A DNA stretch of 64,000 nt from Ischnura elegans. Its lineage: Eukaryota > Arthropoda > Insecta > Odonata > Coenagrionidae. Both the position numbers and the translations under genes were made by a program. Positions 21,787-32,904 of the stretch are shown here, piece after piece. The stretch's first letter is position 1. Every line of letters starts with the position of its first letter. The notes under the pieces were generated by a model. It saw nothing but the letters and a program-made list of their open reading frames with translations. It was not told where the DNA came from and searched no databases. The stretch spans positions 94,381,073 to 94,445,072 of the forward strand of contig NC_060253.1 in assembly GCF_921293095.1 (NCBI RefSeq), read 5' to 3'.

Positions 21787-22456
21787 GAAGACAACATCTA
21801 CATCTACATAAGACCCCACAAGCCACCTCAAAGGCGTGTAGCAGTGGGTGTTGGGACACCAGCCGTTTACACATAAAAAGGAAGTGCTTTAAGGAAATTA
21901 CAACTGGCATTTATTAAAGTCCTTTATGGTTCAGGGGAAAAATGAAATCCCATACATATCCGTTCGGTTAAATTAAAATAAATATCTCTCTTAATTTATC
22001 ACTTTTGTTGGACTAGGAAATATAGGGGGGCTCTAATATTATGCTCTCTGTGTCGCTCTTAAAGATATCTATTCTCAATTGTTCAAGCGATCGCTTCTAA
22101 GCCTAGCGCGCAGCCTCAGAGTCTCCAGCAGCTCCCAGCCTAATTCTCTTAACATCAGGGTAACGCTGTCTGTATGCCCATAGCAATTTTTGAGGAACCG
22201 TTTCTTTGTATTTTATTTAGTTCACGAATTAAGTCTTTCTGCTCCGGATCCGATATATGCTTGCTGCATATTCGAAGTGTAAGTATTCGAAGATGAGTGT
22301 AAAATAGCACCTTTCTTTTACTTTCTCATCCGAAAATCTTCCCTCAATACACTTGACGAGTTTTAATTTCTTCAGGGCTATGCCGCAAATATTCCTTATA
22401 TATTTGTTCCCCTCAAGAGATTCAAGGTTATCGTAATTCCCAGGTACGTACTTCAA
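21787..22456 (-). pseudogene. LINE (non-LTR retrotransposon) 3' fragment
   Basis: On the minus strand the 75-residue ORF 22456-22229 contains YDNLESLEGNKYIRNICG and CIEGRFSDEKVKERCYFTLI followed by HFEYAAS. These match the end of a LINE reverse transcriptase, where the text usually reads KE..Y.TLVRP.LEYA. Stops and frame changes follow. The 3' part ends with a GGCTTGTGGGGTCTTATG text and then a TGTAGA repeat (complement of 21790-21812), the usual tail of this insect LINE type. The 5' bulk is absent. Confidence 0.7.
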
Positions 22457-22464
22457 TTCATGTT

Positions 22465-22536
22465 AAAGAAAAGAAAAGGAATTTCTCAATTGGTCGTATA
22501 ATTCTCCCTGCTCGTCCACCTTGCAAGTCGAAAAAA
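22465..22536. repeat. Left inverted copy of the 71-bp end sequence
   Basis: Pairs with 35266-35336 in inverted orientation; one variable spot is TGGTCG versus TAGCCG. A shorter CAGGTACG word just outside also recurs (22440-22448 and complement near 35372), so the repeat may extend outward with gaps. Confidence 0.75.
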
Positions 22537-24099
22537 TTTACTGCGTTGGTGTGCGGGAAGGGGGAGAAATTCCCCGCGGGGACCAAACACCAGCCTCTCA
22601 ACCGGAAAGCCCAAAAACACACGCACTCACACAATCACTCACACAAACATACACAACAAGATCCTTTGTGGGGGCTGTAGGGACCTCCGCTAAGGATTCT
22701 TGCTCCACAGAAAACCGGGAATCTTCACAGGATGGGCCTGTTAAAGACAGCCAGTGATCCATAAAAACACTTGCACTCAATAAGCAATCACTCAGACATT
22801 CACTCACCTGTGGATGGCTTCAATGTTCCGGGAGAAAAAAGGTTTTGCTCCAAAAGAGCGTCGCCGGGGGGGTTTCGGCAAGGGCACAAGGAAAACACAC
22901 GTATACGTATTTCGGCTACAAAGTACCCATACAGCACAAGCAGTGCGAAACCCGTGTAAAATCGTGATAAAACACGGGTAAAAACTCGTGTATATCCCGT
23001 TTCTACTCGTGTAGGACTGGTGTAATTGCGGTGTATTTCCGGTACTATGTCCGCTATTTCTGGTGTATACACGAGTATTATCCGTATATTATTCCTTAGG
23101 TCCCACGTAGTACCACGATTCCCGAGGGCGACGCCACCGTCGCAACATTGAGTTACTTTCAAACATGGCCGCTAGTTGGCAGTACTATCGCTGCAGCCAA
23201 ATCGATTGGTCGAATCTATCGAACTACCGATAGGTCGCATTTGGTGATATATCGATCACTACTATCAATGCGATATATCGTTATTTTCAATGCCTCGACG
23301 TTACAGGCATATGAAGTGATTACTTTCTACTTGTGGATTATATTAAACATTGCTTTTAAAATGCTTCACCACTACTTTACTTCGTTGACATTAGTACCTT
23401 CCACATACCTGTGAACAAAATGACGAGGTGGACCCATGGAAACGCTCCATTAATTGTCACCCAGCTGAATAATGCAAAAGCAAATTGAGCTCACAAGCAG
23501 AAACTGCAGACTAACCTGCTCCTTCAGGGGTCCGCAAAGAGTCATCAATCATGAAGTCCACTCCATAGACCCTAACCTTTCTATTAAATGAAAACTGCCA
23601 GAGGCTGCCTTGACACCCAGGGTAGCAACCAATAAAGAATGGTCCTACTACTCCTTGCACCCAACACATTCTGGTAAGGAATGAATGCATTCCATAAACC
23701 TCATACCATCAAAAACAACCTTTAAGAATAGATTGGAAAGTGCATCAAATAGACCAGACCAACTTTTCCTAATCATTAATTTCAAAGAGGAACATGGGAA
23801 TATCTTTCAAATACCGACAAAAAATTTAAGGACAAATCAAATTTAAAAAACATTTATTTACCACAAAATTGTGCAAACTGATGGGTACAAAACACAGCTT
23901 TCACAATACATAATCAACAACACAGCATGTAGGAGATTACAATAGCATCACCAAACAATAAGAAAAGAAGACATAAAATTGGTGAATATAATAGGCAGTA
24001 TATGTGGCATACTTAGAAGCTCCATCGAGGAATAAACAACTTGCTCAAACATACACACAAGAAGTGCATAATTACAAGAAATGAACCATGCCCATGACT
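22537..24099. other. Left interior of the putative transposon, no gene
   Basis: Contains ACACGGGT/ACTCGTGT-type motifs (about 22929-23090) and ATCGATA-type words at 23190-23285. The short ORFs here show no recognised domain. Confidence 0.5.
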
Positions 24100-26600
24100 C
24101 CATAACACCACATACAGAAATATGATGGAATTTGGTGACAAAATTAAATTAAAAGGATTATGCCAAGGAAATTCCACAAAACATCGAGAGAAAAAAACAG
24201 AATAGGTAATGTCAATTGCTGTAAAAAACAAGCATCCCCATAGTAAGAGCTGTCATGAAAATTGGTGAATTATTGTTGACATTTCACTGTGGAACGAAAC
24301 AATCGCCCTCAAATTGGTACTCATTCCCACTTGCAATCACATACAATGCACCATCAACATAAATACACCACACCCATGACATCACACAAAGCAATATGAT
24401 TGATTTGGTGACAAATTTCAATTAAAAGGAATATGCCAAGGAAATTCAACAAAACATTGAGGGAAAAAAAACAGAATAAGTAATGGCAATAGCTGTACAA
24501 AATTACAATCTCCATAGTAAGAGCTGTCATGACAACTGGTGAATTAAATTATTAGTCAATTAATTTCAAACTTTAAAACTTCATTGTGGAAGGATACAAA
24601 TCCACATCAAATAAGTATTATACCAAGGAAATTCCACAAATCATTAAGGGAAAAACAGAATATGTAATGACAACAGCTGTACAAAATTAGGATTCCAATA
24701 GTAAGAGCTGTCATGACACGGTGAATTAATTTATTAGTTAATTTCAAACTTGAAACTTCATTGTGGAACATTAAAATCGACCTCAAATAAGTTTTATGCC
24801 AGGGAAATTCCACAAATCATTGATGGAAAAAACAGAGTAAGTAATGGCAATGGCTGTACAAAATTAGGATCTCCATAGTAAGAGCTGTCATGACAACTGG
24901 TGAATTAAATTATTAGTCAATTAATTTCAAACTTTAAAACTTCATTGTGGAAGGATACAAATCGACATCAAACAAGTATTATGCCAAGGAAATTCACCAA
25001 AACATCGAGGGAAAAAAAACAATAAGTAATGTCAATAGCTTTACAAAATTGGAATGCCCATAGTAAGAGCTGTCAGTACACTTGGTGAATTAAATAATAA
25101 GTTAATTACTTTTAAACTTTGAAACATCATAGTGGAATGTTACAATCAACCTCAAATAAGTATTATGCCAGGGAAATTCCACAAATCATTGATGGAAAAA
25201 ACAGAATAAGTAATGGCAATAGCTGTACAAAATTACGATCTCCATAGTAAGAGCTGTCATGACAACTGGTGAATTAAATTATTAGTCAATTAATTTCAAA
25301 CTTTAAAACTTCATTGTGGAAGGATACAAATCGACATCAAACAAGTATTATGCCAAGGAAATTCACCAAAACATCGAGGGAAAAAAAACAATAAGTAATG
25401 TCAATAGCTTTACAAAATTGGAATGCCCATAGTAAGAGCTGTCAGTACACTTGGTGAATTAAATAATAAGTTAATTACTTTTAAACTTTGAAACATCATA
25501 GTGGAATGTTACAATCAACCTCAAATAAGTATTATGCCAGGGAAATTCCACAAATCATTGATGGAAAAAACAGAATAAGTAATGGCAATAGCTGTACAAA
25601 ATTACGATCTCCATAGTAAGAGCTGTCGTGACAACTGGTGAATTAAATTATTAGTCAATTAATTTCAAACTTTAAAACTTCATTGTGGAAGGATACAAAT
25701 CGACATCAAACAAGTATTATGCCAAGGAAATTCACCAAAACATCGAGGGAAAAAAAACAATAAGTAATGTCAATAGCTTTACAAAATTGGAATGCCCATA
25801 GTAAGAGCTGTCAGTACACTTGGTGAATTAAATAATAAGTTAATTACTTTTAAACTTTGAAACATCATAGTGGAATGTTACAATCAACCTCAAATAAGTA
25901 TTATGCCAGGGAAATTCCACAAATCATTGATGGAAAAAACAGAATAAGTAATGGCAATAGCTGTACAAAATTACGATCTCCATAGTAAGAGCTGTCATGA
26001 CAACTGGTGAATTAAATTATTAGTCAATTAATTTCAAACTTTAAAACTTCATTGTGGAAGGATACAAATCGACATCAAACAAGTATTATGCCAAGGAAAT
26101 TCACCAAAACATCGAGGGAAAAAAAACAATAAGTAATGTCAATAGCTTTACAAAATTGGAATGCCCATAGTAAGAGCTGTCAGTACACTTGGTGAATTAA
26201 ATAATAAGTTAATTACTTTTAAACTTTGAAACATCATAGTGGAATGTTACAATCAACCTCAAATAAGTATTATGCCAGGGAAATTCCACAAATCATTGAT
26301 GGAAAAAACAGAATATGCAATGTCAATTAGCATCCCCATACCATACAAAATTAGCATCGCATAGTAAGAGCTCTCTTGACAATTTGTGAATTATTATTGA
26401 CATTTCATTGTGGAACGAAGCAATCACTCTCAAATTGGTTTCCAATGGCACTTACAATCACAAAAGATGCACCGCCAACAGAAATAAACCACGCCCTTGA
26501 CCCCCCCAACATCACATACAGCAATTTGATTGATGGAATTTGGTGACAAAGTTAAATTCAAAGGATTATGCCAAAGAAATTCCACAATCATTGATGGAAA
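24100..26600. repeat. Satellite-like tandem array, 369-bp higher-order unit
   Basis: The word CTCCATAGTAAGAGCTGTC recurs at 24871, 25240, 25609 and 25978, exactly 369 bases apart, with near identity between these copies. Each 369-bp unit is built of two diverged ~185-bp halves, one with CAACTGGTGAATTAAATTATT and one with ACACTTGGTGAATTAAATAAT. More diverged halves flank both sides. Identical neighbours point to recent unequal exchange or conversion. It lies between the DUF4806 gene and the left end of the putative transposon. Confidence 0.92.
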
Positions 26601-26676
26601 ATTCCAATTGCAATACGTGCCTTTTCAACAGAAACAAATCATAACAAGTGAGAATTACAATCCAAATTATCTCATT

Positions 26677-26716
26677 TTAGTCTCTGTACTCGTTGTCTTC
26701 TATATCGAAGTCATCT
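26677..26716 (-). CDS. DUF4806 gene exon 8 (terminal)
   Basis: Acceptor AATTGTTTTCAG. Encodes DDFDIEDNEYRD and TAA, an acidic C-terminus. It is only 40 bases, so it rests on the splice site, the phase and the clean stop. Confidence 0.7.
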
Positions 26717-28953
26717 CTGAAAACAATTAAAGTCATCATTAATGAATAGGTAGTAGGCTGTGAATTATTTCTATGTACTAATACTTTTTATGCAGAAGCA
26801 ATAGTTATGACTTATGATCAACCATTCCCACATACCGCAATGACCCATTGGACAGTACGCTTACAGTGAGCGTTCAAAAAATGATGTCAGGACTAACTTA
26901 TCAGAAATTATAATTCATTAAACCTGTGTGTGATCTCAAGTAATTACCAATTTCCCATTTGCACATTTAAGCAGCATGTGAAAATAAGTTCCAATACATA
27001 TCCCTTTACAAAATAAAAATTTTGAAAAAGTCTTTGGTACCTGTATTCCACATCATCCAACAAATTCTGGTAAACCCCCAATCCAGACTCCTTCCTTCGA
27101 CCAGCTTGCTTTACCCAGTCCTTAATTTTTATTTTAACATCCTCCTCCGTCACATGGGCAAAGCCCTTGTTCCTTATGGCAATTCCTAGATTTATAAAGG
27201 AAAAGAAAACATTAGAACAGCTTTAATGATTAAAAACTCAAAATTATATAATTGCACCCATTTCAATCCTACTGTACAATATTAAAATGTAACCAAAACT
27301 TAAAATTACATGAACTGAAATATGTGATACTCATCTGGGAAAAACCTTCTCACCGTGAACGATGGTTAACAAAGGAGAGGACTCCAGATTGTGCTTCGAA
27401 CTCCTCTGGCCCCTCCATGAGCACGTTTTTGCGAACCCATTAGTCATAATTCTGCATAGAATGCCATTTATTAGGCTAGTCTCAGTCTTTCCTCCAACTC
27501 TACTCATAGAATTCATCTGTGAATGTGAATTAGTGACAAGTAATGAGTCTCCTACCTCCAATTCTCCAAAATAAGTACACCTTAGAAACAGTTGAACATA
27601 TGTGAGTACTAGAATCCTGCTGGATCTTAAATACATATGCAATAATATAAATTTCATTGCATCTAAAGATTTACGATGAACAGGTACTTACCAACTGCTC
27701 CAAGACTTCTGGCTTCTTTGCATAAGCCATGACCTCTGCAAATTCATGGAAGCTTCTAACCGGTAATTGGAACGGCAGGTCAAGGCAGGCAGGCTCTACT
27801 CGTTCCTTAACCAGCTGTAGCTGGTCAAAGCCGGTGGTCAATTTGTCCATCATCTCCTTCTGGCCCAAGTCAACACTAATGACCTTTGACACTAGCTTTG
27901 CCACCGTCTGCTCCAAATTATTGATGCTTCGCATCATTAGATCCATTCTCTCATTTGAAGCCGTGTCGCTGAATCGTAAGTTGGTCTGGCCTGAAACAGA
28001 AATATTATTCTGAATCAAAACTGTCCATTATACTACCACTTGCATATTGCCATTATGTCATCACTTACACCCAATTTCCCTGGTACGTGGAACTGGTGGT
28101 ACCACAGAAGCGAACCTGGACCCTGAGAAAATTTATATACAAACTACATTATTACAAACCAATAATTATACATCGTACTTGCAATTAACATACAGGGAAT
28201 GATAATGCTAACCTTCCTGGACACTATAGGATCTTTTTCTCTGGGGACTTCCAAGTTTCCTCCATTGAAGAGCAGGAGACTTACTTGGTGAAGAATCTAC
28301 ACCGAAAGATAAACAACTAAATTAGTTAAGTCCATAGGTTTGGTCACCTCAAATCCACATCAGGTCAACCTTTGAATCTTTACCCTCTTCTGATGAATCC
28401 CTGGGAAGACTAGGAAGGATGGAACAGGTCTCCTCTCCTTCCCATGTCACAGCCTTCTTCTTTGGGGATCTTTTTCCGCGACCATACTCCTTGGATTTCC
28501 TCTTGGAAATATACTCATCTATGTCAGTTGCCTCTGACAACCCATTTACTATGTCCCTTGCAACATCATAGCTACCTGAAAAAATATGGAAATTAATTGA
28601 GAGGAAAGAATGCATTTGCAGAAGACCAGTGCTGAGCCAACGTTACAAATAGAAACAACAAAAGTTATATCCTGTTGATTGTGAGTATACAACTTACTTA
28701 TGGTCTCTGTGGAGACATAGGAGACACTCCACACCTCCCAGTCAATTTGTGGGCGGACCTTTCTTCGGACCAGGGTGGTCACCGGAGAAGAACATGACCT
28801 AGGAGGCCAATAACAAAGGGAGTTGCCTCCCTTAGTAAATAGCCAGCTCTCAGGCACAAGACTACTGGACTTCATAGCACTCTTAGAGTCGGCACAGCTC
28901 ACTGCACCACCTCCTCTAACTAGTCCACCAAACTCTACTATCTTCCACACCAT
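26677..28953 (-). CDS. DUF4806-domain protein, intact eight-exon gene
   Basis: Exons, in transcript order: 28953-28698, 28575-28384, 28296-28213, 28122-28069, 27990-27692, 27516-27354, 27185-27041 and 26716-26677. They total 1233 bases, all phases agree, and they give 410 residues plus TAA. The N-terminal part (MVWKIVEFGG, NSLCYWPPRS, then SYDVARDIVNGLSEATD) and the C-terminal part (LPFQLPVRSFHEFAEVMAY, SRVGGKTETSLINGILCRIM) match the two conserved blocks of the arthropod DUF4806 protein family. The function is unknown; the middle has basic KRKSK/KRSPKKK runs that could be nuclear signals. The start is ATG 28953, directly after an acceptor TTGCCTTCTAG, so a 5' non-coding exon must exist. Confidence 0.85.
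27041..27185 (-). CDS. DUF4806 gene exon 7
   Basis: Acceptor TATAAATCTAG, donor CAG/GTACCA. Encodes IAIRNKGFAHVTEEDVKIKI followed by KDWVKQAGRRK. Its position and phase match the relic exon at 43887-43993, which encodes the same part of a related protein. Confidence 0.87.
27354..27516 (-). CDS. DUF4806 gene exon 6
   Basis: Acceptor TTCACAG, donor ACG/GTGAGA. Encodes SRVGGKTETSLINGILCRIM followed by TNGFAKTCSWRGQ, the core of the domain (.GG.......I...I.TN..A....W.G). Confidence 0.88.
27692..27990 (-). CDS. DUF4806 gene exon 5
   Basis: Acceptor TTCTGTTTCAG, donor TTG/GTAAGT. Encodes a helical heptad-like stretch (MRSINNLEQTVAKLVSKVIS) likely to form a coiled coil, then LDLPFQLPVRSFHEFAEVMA, the start of the DUF4806 domain proper. 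Confidence 0.87.
28069..28122 (-). CDS. DUF4806 gene exon 4
   Basis: Acceptor ATTTTCTCAG, donor GGT/GTAAGT. A 54-base exon encoding SRFASVVPPVPRTREIG. The phase fits both neighbours. Confidence 0.78.
28213..28296 (-). CDS. DUF4806 gene exon 3
   Basis: Acceptor TTCGGTGTAG, donor AAG/GTTAGC (weak). Encodes SSPSKSPALQWRKLGSPQRK and a short basic tail, a low-complexity linker. Confidence 0.78.
28384..28575 (-). CDS. DUF4806 gene exon 2
   Basis: Acceptor TATTTTTTCAG, donor AGG/GTAAAG. Encodes SYDVARDIVNGLSEATDIDE, then a strongly basic run (SKRKSK, RGKRSPKKK) and an acidic serine-rich end. Confidence 0.85.
28698..28953 (-). CDS. DUF4806 gene exon 1 (coding)
   Basis: Encodes MVWKIVEFGGLVRGGG...CYWPPR...WEVWSVSYVSTETIS. 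The MVWKIVEF opening, the CYWPP box and the W.V..V.Y...... end are the family's N-terminal block. The donor is AA/GTAAGT. Upstream Met codons lie within the acceptor's intron. Confidence 0.85.
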
Positions 28954-29400
28954 CCTAGAAGGCAAAGAGAAATTATAATTCAGAAAATGAAGAGCATTGT
29001 AATGTTTATATTATGACTAAGTGATCAAGACTTACTGAAAATACAACAGCATATATGAAAAAAATTCTAAGAATTTTTTTTAAATCCTGAAATACTTTCT
29101 CCACTCCATAAGTCATTTTTACTCAAGTTTAAAAGTGGAAACACACACTTGCCCACTAATTACATAGCAAGTATTCAACCTCGCAAAAAATGTAATGCTT
29201 CATTTCCCCGCCAATCTGCTCCCTTCATTTTTACGATCACAACTTTTCAGCCCTTTATTGTCCACACCCAAAATGTACACAGACTGCACCCAGCACCACA
29301 AGTCCGCCAATGGTGACACAACACAAATTTAAACCATGCCACAGCAAACATGAGTTTTGATCCCTTTCACTTAACACTTAAAAAGTTCAATGTCAAAATT

Positions 29401-31434
29401 TCAAGTTTGACAGTGCAACAATTCTGCAATATAAAATTGCTGCACCCTTTCATTCCCATAGGGAATTATCATGCATTTAGCCCGGATATCTTTGGATGGC
29501 CATGTCTGATTAGAAGATAGTTCTGCTGCCAGAAAAATTCCAACAGACCTGGATTCCCCCGGTGATTCAAAGAAATTTGAAATTCTTTTGAACTTCCTCC
29601 CATGAATATAGATACCATCATCTTTTGATGCAATAATGGATATCATAACGATTGAACCATCAAATAACATGACGCAATTGTTGGGTTGCGTTGGGGTAAT
29701 GACAACATTCTTAATGGCCATTTTAGTATACACTGGAAAGATCAGGCCTTGCGGCAATGCAACATTCTTGGCAGCAAGAGAATTCACATTTCCACTGGAT
29801 GGTTGATGATGTACAGCACTCATTTCAGACTCACGCCTCACAATTTGCTGCAGTGGCTTTTCAAATTTGCGCACCATTTTCTTAATATCTTGCAGCTTAT
29901 TCTCAAATCTGAAGGCACTGACCTTTTCCAGGTTACCATACTTCAACACATCTAGGTGGACATGAGTCAGTGCATGAACATTATGAGAAACACTGCGGCG
30001 ACCATAAAGTGAGGAGAAATTTTCCACAAAATATTTGAGAAGGCTTTGTGCCTTCCTCCTCTGCTGGCAATAATTATTTGGAATGAAGCACCTCATGCAA
30101 TAGCAAAGACATAGAAAATGTAGAAAAACGTCGGGAGAAACAATTTTATTCATGACATATGGCCCTGTATATAAGAGGAACTGTCTCAGTTCCGTGGCTT
30201 TCCACCTTTTTATTTCTTTCAGTGTCCTGGGCTTTCTAGGGAAGTCTGATGGAATGTGACTGGCAATGGATTCCAACCTCCCTGAAAGCCTCTGAATAGA
30301 ACTGCTGGATAACCTCACAAGATAAGGCCCAGTGGAGAAATAAAGGAGAATTTTCCTCATTACTCCAAGACATACCAGATGCATATAATCATAGGGGAAA
30401 TTTTCCACCATCACTGTGCCCGGAATATCAACCAATGGAGATCGCGTCTTGTGGTGCTCCTCTTGTGTTTGCTCACGAAAACTTGAGTCAGTCCTAAGAT
30501 CTGCATTAAAGTCATTGAAGGCAATATTAGTGTCTTCATACTCTCCCCTGGTCACACACTTCCTGCAGCTATAGTAGCCTGTGTGGCTCACCGTGCCAGT
30601 TGCCAAAGAATATGCAGGGGTGTCGAGAATGTAGGCTGATACTTCTATCAGAAAATTCTTGCCACCATATGTGACACCAGATTCTTTCAAGAGGATCATC
30701 TCTTCGACAAAAAGCCGCAGGTATTCTTCCGCTGAGGATGGTTTCATGTACCCATGATACATGCCAATAGCAAATGGCCTAATTGAAGGAAAATCTTCAA
30801 AAGCCAAAAGAATTGGCCATACCTGACTGTTGGTACTCTTTGTCAAGGGAAGACCATCAAAAGAGCAGTGCAACTTCAGAGTTTCCACCTTCCTCAACTC
30901 TTTATAAGCCTCCAAATGTTGCACCACCTTATTTTCCACACCCCAATGATGGTATTCTCCACCAGCTACTTGATGGGTATGAGTTTTCCTTGGGGTATTA
31001 AGGAGAGTCCTGGCATCAGATGGCCACCCTTTGAAGCACTTATGCTTTCCTAAAATTTGCAAGAGATGATTAATTTTGGTATGCGGTATACCAGATGCTG
31101 CCCATTTCATTATCTCGTGGATAATAATGTCATCCCCATGATTTGTGCCCTCTTCCTCCTCACTGGAATCACTCTCACATGCAGAACTGGAGAGCTCATC
31201 AGTAACTTCATCTTCCAACCCATAATGAGCTGCTTCCAGATTTTCATGGAGATTTGTGTTTTCTCCATCGTCAGTGGATGAATGTATGTCATCCTGCACC
31301 GGCTGTGGCTGCTCCTCTGCCTGCCCATCTTCAATCACATCCCCATCAGTCAGCAACTCTTGGGCCAAGCCCGAAATCATTCTACGCCTATGACGCTGGG
31401 AGCAGGATGTGTAAGTCTTCCTTCGTTTAGGCAT
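29401..31434 (-). CDS. CACTA/EnSpm-like transposase, apparently intact (677 aa)
   Basis: A single open frame of 677 residues from MPKRRKTYTS. The ORF could start 15 codons earlier, but an acceptor (CAATTTTCAG, border 31459/31460) cuts that part off. Domains in order: basic start, acidic serine-rich region (residues ~30-100), then a DDE-type transposase core. Family landmarks are FDGLPLTKS (Asp ~193), LDTPAYS (Asp ~271), YYSCRKC zinc knuckle (~290), FPYDYMHLVCLGVMRK (~348), SHNVHALTHV (~485) and AFRFENKLQ (Glu ~511), the likely catalytic set being D193, D271, E511. Its role would be cutting and rejoining element ends in the nucleus. Family placement is from motif recall; domestication cannot be excluded. 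Confidence 0.82.
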   Translation of the reverse strand: MPKRRKTYTSCSQRHRRRMISGLAQELLTDGDVIEDGQAEEQPQPVQDDIHSSTDDGENTNLHENLEAAHYGLEDEVTDELSSSACESDSSEEEEGTNHGDDIIIHEIMKWAASGIPHTKINHLLQILGKHKCFKGWPSDARTLLNTPRKTHTHQVAGGEYHHWGVENKVVQHLEAYKELRKVETLKLHCSFDGLPLTKSTNSQVWPILLAFEDFPSIRPFAIGMYHGYMKPSSAEEYLRLFVEEMILLKESGVTYGGKNFLIEVSAYILDTPAYSLATGTVSHTGYYSCRKCVTRGEYEDTNIAFNDFNADLRTDSSFREQTQEEHHKTRSPLVDIPGTVMVENFPYDYMHLVCLGVMRKILLYFSTGPYLVRLSSSSIQRLSGRLESIASHIPSDFPRKPRTLKEIKRWKATELRQFLLYTGPYVMNKIVSPDVFLHFLCLCYCMRCFIPNNYCQQRRKAQSLLKYFVENFSSLYGRRSVSHNVHALTHVHLDVLKYGNLEKVSAFRFENKLQDIKKMVRKFEKPLQQIVRRESEMSAVHHQPSSGNVNSLAAKNVALPQGLIFPVYTKMAIKNVVITPTQPNNCVMLFDGSIVMISIIASKDDGIYIHGRKFKRISNFFESPGESRSVGIFLAAELSSNQTWPSKDIRAKCMIIPYGNERVQQFYIAELLHCQT

Positions 31435-31479
31435 AGTGGAAAGTGATTGCAAAGGGCACCTGAAAATTGAATGATGCAA

Positions 31480-32900
31480 ACTAAATCTTCATGGGAGGCA
31501 ATTTTAACAAGTCCGCTTGCAAACTAATCGTTTGAAAATAGTAATAAATCGCTAGTTAGACAGTCTTCTCTCGCTCATAGTTGCAGTTATAGAAATTAGG
31601 TATTCCAGAAATAAATTTTCCTTCTCAAGGAAGAAAAAGCACTCCAAATCACCCATTAATAACTATTAAGGACAGCTTCCCATAAACAAGGCACACCTAG
31701 CATCCCTAACAGTGAAGAGAAAACATTTCCTTTTATGATTGGACTTAATCTTGCCAAGGTATTCAGTAGCACCACTATTCAGACTTCACAAGAGAGAAAG
31801 TCTTCATATGCCATACAGCACTCAATTTCTCAAGAACACTATTTCTAAGAAACCATGTGAAAAGACGATTACAAGTGTATGTTACATACTGGGCCATTAG
31901 TCTTGAACAACATTGATTCTCCAACTCCACTGTCCACTTTTTCCCTCCACCAAATGACAATTTTAGTAACCTATGATTATTTACCTCAGCGAGGACATAA
32001 ACCTCATGAGTATGCACAAATTTAAAATTTCCTGTCTTTCACCAATCAACTTATGCAATTATGCAGATGCTGTCCCTTCTGAGAGAGATACACATCATTG
32101 AATCTGACCTCTGTGATTTTTAACTCATATTAATTTTCTTAACACATTAACACATATTAATTTTCTTGAAAAGATCGAAACCAAGTATCTGAAATGCTTA
32201 ATTAAAATTTAAAAAAAAAGCACACACTGACCCTGGGTATAATCTTTCATGCAAACCCTCTTGAACCGAAGACACCATAGCATGTTCTTTCTAAATTATA
32301 CTATATTCCGTAGATTCCATTTAATGGGTCAACAGGTTACTTGAACCTCCTTCTATGTCCATAACTAACCATCCAACCAACTACAGCAAAAACTGGATTA
32401 ATTACTTGATGATTGTACTGAATATTGTGAGAATTTTAATTTTTTAAATTCTTCTTCCTCAAATGTAAAAAATTAGTAAATAATGCAATTGTATGGTATA
32501 AAACAATCCAATACCTTAGTATAAAAACGTTTCCTCTGTTTACCCACACATTGTCATGCTTCCATCAATTCAATAATATTATATCCAATTAATTAAATCA
32601 TTTGTATCATTAATGTTACCATTACGTTTTCATTTTTTTATTGTTACTGTGTAAGGTGGAAGTAGGGAGAAGGCCGTGGGATAAACAACCGTGGCATTCA
32701 CGAAAATAAAAATAAATACAATATCACATCAAATGAAATAAAAAAGATCAACGCGGAAAGCCTTCAATTTCTGAACCATTCCTAGCACTCATACCACGAT
32801 GTCGAAGCATTGAGAGCATATACTATACATAACCACTCACGAAAGTAAACCTCCAAAATTTAACACGGACATTAAGAAGTGCGTACATGGGAGAACAAAA
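31480..32900. other. No gene recognised (intron of the element genes)
   Basis: AT-rich sequence between the transposase gene and the ~325-bp tandem units. No domain or repeat was recognised. Confidence 0.5.
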
Positions 32901-32904
32901 TTGG

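Noticed and set aside
22800..23162. 120-residue minus-strand ORF
   Set aside because: It spans the ACACGGGT motif zone (giving repeated VETGYTRVFTRV text) and has no domain.
31435..31479. Transposase start at 31479
   Set aside because: An acceptor (CAATTTTCAG) lies inside this 15-codon extension; the basic MPKRRK start after it is the better choice.
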